From the NCBI RefSeq assembly GCF_910588665.1, contig NZ_CAJUPR010000016.1, forward strand, positions 1 through 25,829: DNA of 25,829 nucleotides. Reading direction: 5' to 3'. This DNA is from an uncultured Brachyspira sp. GTDB taxonomy: Bacteria; Spirochaetota; Brachyspiria; Brachyspirales; Brachyspiraceae. How positions within the stretch are numbered: the first letter of the stretch is position 1; every line of letters starts with the position of its first letter. The notes beneath the pieces are model-generated. The model worked only from the letters and a program-made list of their open reading frames with translations, did no database searches and was not told the origin of the DNA. Positions 23,713 to 25,829 of this stretch are shown piece by piece. The translations under genes were made by a program, and so were the position numbers.

Positions 23713-24549
23713 ATGAGTAAAATTTGTTTTTTAATATTAGCACATAAGAATCAAAATCAAATAATGAGATTGATTAATCATCTTAAAAAAGATTTTGATA
23801 TTTATATGCATATAGATAAAAGAAGCAGATTATATATAGAAAGTTTTGATAATGTAAATATTTATAAAAAAATTAAAACCTATCATGGAGATGTCAGTTT
23901 AGTTCATGCAGCTTTATTTTTAATTGAAAAAGCGGCTGAAAATAATTATGAAAGATATATTTTTATAAGCGGTCAGGATATAGTTTTAAAAACCAATGAT
24001 GAAATAATTAATTTTTTTAATATCAATAAAGATAAAGAATTTATTTCGTATGAAAATATAAGAAGCAGTAAAAATATTTATAAAGAAATGTCATTCAGAT
24101 TAAATGCTTATAATTTCGGTAAAATATACAGAAAATTATTAGGCAGAAAATTAAGAGAAGTTTTATCTGATATTCCTTTCATAAAGAGAACTACTCCTGA
24201 AAATATATATTATGGCTCTCAGTGGTGGAATTTAACTGATAATGCAGTAAAATACATACTTGATTATAATAAAACAAATCCCAAGTTTTTAAAAAGATTT
24301 AATTATACTTGGGGAAGCGATGAGTTCTTTTTTCAGTCAATACTTTTAAATAGCAAATTTAAAGATAACTGCATAAATAATGCTTTAAGATATATTATAT
24401 GGAGAGGAGGAGCTCCCATTAACCTAAAGATTAAGGATTATGAAAAATTAAAAAACAATATAAAAGATAATTTATTTGCCCGTAAATTTGATGAAAATAT
24501 TGACAATGATATAATAGATAAGTTATATAAAGATTTAGAAGATAATTAA
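23713..24549 (+). CDS. Core-2/I-branching-type glycosyltransferase (GT14-like)
   Basis: A 278-residue soluble protein of the Branch family (beta-1,6-N-acetylglucosaminyltransferase type, CAZy GT14). Landmarks are the start ICFLILAHKNQNQIMRLI, DFDIYMHIDKRS, YIFISGQDIVLKTNDEI, YYGSQWWNLTDNAVKYIL and TWGSDEFFFQSILLNS, then WRGGAPINLKIKDYEKL. It has no membrane anchor, as in many bacterial members. It probably adds a sugar to a surface polysaccharide or glycolipid; donor and acceptor are unknown. It begins 3 nt after the atpA stop and ends 15 nt before atpG, on the same strand, so it is translated within the ATP synthase operon. Its A/T-rich, Asn/Lys-rich codon use is stronger than that of the flanking atp genes, which suggests insertion. 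Confidence 0.85.
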   Translation: MSKICFLILAHKNQNQIMRLINHLKKDFDIYMHIDKRSRLYIESFDNVNIYKKIKTYHGDVSLVHAALFLIEKAAENNYERYIFISGQDIVLKTNDEIINFFNINKDKEFISYENIRSSKNIYKEMSFRLNAYNFGKIYRKLLGRKLREVLSDIPFIKRTTPENIYYGSQWWNLTDNAVKYILDYNKTNPKFLKRFNYTWGSDEFFFQSILLNSKFKDNCINNALRYIIWRGGAPINLKIKDYEKLKNNIKDNLFARKFDENIDNDIIDKLYKDLEDN

Positions 24550-24564
24550 TTTGGAGTTTTTATT

Positions 24565-25443
24565 ATGGCAGAGAAACTTAATGTATTAAAGGCAAGAATT
24601 AAAGCCATATCAAGCACGCATAAAATAACAAAGACTATGGATATGATAGCCCGTTCAAGAAGCGCTAAAATACTTACTTTAGAACAAGGCATGAGACCTT
24701 TTACTCAAAAATTAAACAGGATAGTGGAAGAATTATCCCATTCGGATATGGATCATATTCATCCGCTTCTCGCTCCTAAGAAAAAAATAACAAATATAAT
24801 ACTATTCGTCATAACTTCTTCCAGAGGATTATGCGGCTCCTACAACACTAAAATTTTTGATGAGGCTATGGAAAGAATAAGACATCATAACAGACATGGA
24901 AGAAAAGTTGAGCTTCATATATTAGGCAAAAAAGGAGAAGTTTATTTTGAAAAGCAGGATATACAAATAGCCCGCAAATATCCCCGTATAGATGAAGAAT
25001 CCACATTTGATGACTGCTCGGCAGTAGTTCAGCGTCTTATGCATGAGTATGCTGCAGATAATGCTTCCAGAGTTGAAGTAATATATACCAGATATTATAC
25101 AAGAGTTGTGCATATACCTAAAATTAAAAGCTTAATACCTATGATACCCGATGAAGAAGATATTGAAGGTCATAAAATCAAGAAAAAATTAGATTATATT
25201 ATAGAGCCTAATATAGAAGATGTTTTAAAAGAGGTTGTGCCTATGGCTATAAGAACTTATTTTTATTTTATGCTTACCAGTTCTTTTTTATCGGAAAATG
25301 CAGAAAGGTCTATTGCTATGAGAAATGCAACCGACAATGCGGAAAGGTTAATAGCAGATCTTAAAAACAAGGCAAACAGGGCAAGACAGGAACATATTAC
25401 TAATGAACTTCTTGATATTATAGGCGGTTGTGAAGCTTTATAA
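24565..25443 (+). CDS. atpG: ATP synthase F1 subunit gamma
   Basis: The central rotor shaft, 292 residues. The N-terminal coiled-coil helix reads LKARIKAISSTHKITKTMDMIA, matching the family IRxRIxSVxxTxKITKAMxMVA. The Rossmann-like middle has VITSSRGLCGSYN, and the C-terminal helix has LSENAERSIAMRNATDNAERLI followed by RQEHITNELLDIIGG. All key segments are present. GGAG lies 7 nt before the ATG. It is the last gene of the visible operon: beta (atpD) and epsilon (atpC), which usually follow directly, do not appear in the remaining 386 bp. Confidence 0.95.
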   Translation: MAEKLNVLKARIKAISSTHKITKTMDMIARSRSAKILTLEQGMRPFTQKLNRIVEELSHSDMDHIHPLLAPKKKITNIILFVITSSRGLCGSYNTKIFDEAMERIRHHNRHGRKVELHILGKKGEVYFEKQDIQIARKYPRIDEESTFDDCSAVVQRLMHEYAADNASRVEVIYTRYYTRVVHIPKIKSLIPMIPDEEDIEGHKIKKKLDYIIEPNIEDVLKEVVPMAIRTYFYFMLTSSFLSENAERSIAMRNATDNAERLIADLKNKANRARQEHITNELLDIIGGCEAL

Positions 25444-25448
25444 TTTTT

Positions 25449-25533
25449 TTTATTATTGCTATGCTCGAACTCGGCTGATTACGGCGGGTTTATAAATAAT
25501 CCCGCCGCCTCGTTCTTGCTTTATTATTGCTAT
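25449..25533. mobile_element. Small palindromic element with 14-bp flanking direct repeats (MITE-like)
   Basis: TTTATTATTGCTAT occurs at 25449-25462 and again at 25520-25533. The 57 bp between them form a palindrome: the GC stem CGGCGGG (25482-25488) pairs with CCCGCCG (25501-25507), extended by GG/CC and GAAC/GTTC (25467-25470 and 25512-25515) with an internal loop and a bulge. The ends GCTCGAAC and GTTCTTGC are partly inverted. GC content is far above the surroundings. No transposase is encoded. Confidence 0.45.
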
Positions 25534-25656
25534 ATGAGCTCCGCTTTTTTTTATTTATTTTTCTATTTTTTATTATTCTATATTGCTGGGATTGTATTTT
25601 ATTATTTGATTTATTTGTTCTTTTTTATGCAGATAAAAAAGAATCAAAAAAGCTGT

Positions 25657-25677
25657 TTACTTTTTGTCAAAAAGTAA
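25657..25677. repeat. Short perfect inverted repeat
   Basis: TTACTTTTT (25657-25665) and AAAAAGTAA (25669-25677) pair around a GTC loop. It is probably a hairpin or part of a dispersed intergenic repeat; it is too A/T-rich for a firm call. Confidence 0.4.
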
Positions 25678-25829
25678 AACAAAAACAATTACATTATTTA
25701 AAGATTATTTTTGATATATTTATATCTTTTTTAATATTCTTTATTTCTGGGATTGTCTTTAATTATTTTGTATCTTTAATATATTTTTTACTATACAACA
25801 TTTCTATTATTATCTTTAATTTTTGATAG

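Larger units (their letters stand above)
25444..25829. other. Gene-free stretch after atpG
   Basis: No credible gene. Open frames here encode only Phe/Tyr/Leu/Ile-rich low-complexity peptides without ribosome binding sites, and they overlap each other in different frames. The stretch holds a GC-rich palindrome flanked by direct repeats, an imperfect 27-bp direct repeat (25581-25607 and 25742-25768, 24 of 27 identical) and a short perfect hairpin (25657-25677, 9-bp stem, GTC loop). Confidence 0.7.

Noticed and set aside
25456..25826. Two overlapping open frames of 73 and 99 codons
   Set aside because: Phe/Tyr/Leu-rich low complexity, overlapping in different frames, no ribosome binding sites, and crossing palindromic repeats.

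Overview
The window looks like a chromosomal segment of a very AT-rich Gram-negative anaerobe, most likely a spirochaete close to Brachyspira. Four things point this way. Base composition and codon use are strongly A/T-biased. An outer-membrane/RND efflux pair shows there is an outer membrane. Fe-superoxide dismutase next to rubrerythrin is typical of anaerobes that meet oxygen. The IMP dehydrogenase lacks its CBS domains, as in Borrelia. The genus is inferred from gene content and style, not from a marker gene.

Layout. 1-695 (-): the N-terminal part of a coiled-coil protein with an 80-residue repeat, cut by the window edge. 857-3277 (+): DNA polymerase III delta' (holB) and a secreted protein of unknown function, followed by two back-to-back hairpins. 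3395-4642 (+): a strong promoter with a PerR-like box, then sodB and rubrerythrin, ending in a long hairpin terminator shared with the convergent gene. 4737-5840 (-): a protein with a degenerate HD-GYP domain. 6115-8841 (+): CBS-less guaB and a SurA/PpiD-like membrane-anchored chaperone. 8935-12768 (-): a DUF486 membrane protein, a glucose-family PTS EIICBA with a structured leader, and a radical SAM protein related to spore photoproduct lyase. 12937-18465 (-): a TetR regulator, a TolC-like outer-membrane channel and an RND pump. 18757-19092 (+): a single-domain STAS protein. 19227-25443 (+): an F-type ATP synthase operon, atpB-E-F-H-H'-A-[glycosyltransferase]-G. 25444-25829: no gene recognised; it holds a GC-rich palindrome flanked by 14-bp direct repeats, and other repeats.

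Functional themes are oxidative-stress defence (sodB, rbr), sugar uptake (PTS), purine synthesis (guaB), envelope export and folding (SurA-like protein, TolC/RND), and energy conversion (F1Fo).

The most noteworthy signals are these. (1) A run of nine G residues lies in the recognition helix of the TetR repressor beside the efflux genes, in an otherwise GC-poor sequence. A one-base slip would truncate the repressor, so this is a candidate phase-variation switch of efflux. A near-perfect palindrome just downstream of the gene's own promoter is a candidate operator. (2) The ATP synthase operon has two divergent, full-length delta subunit genes in tandem and a GT14-type glycosyltransferase between alpha and gamma. 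Beta and epsilon do not follow in the window. (3) The efflux cluster has no membrane-fusion protein. (4) Small palindromic elements with terminal symmetry look like REP or MITE-like repeats.
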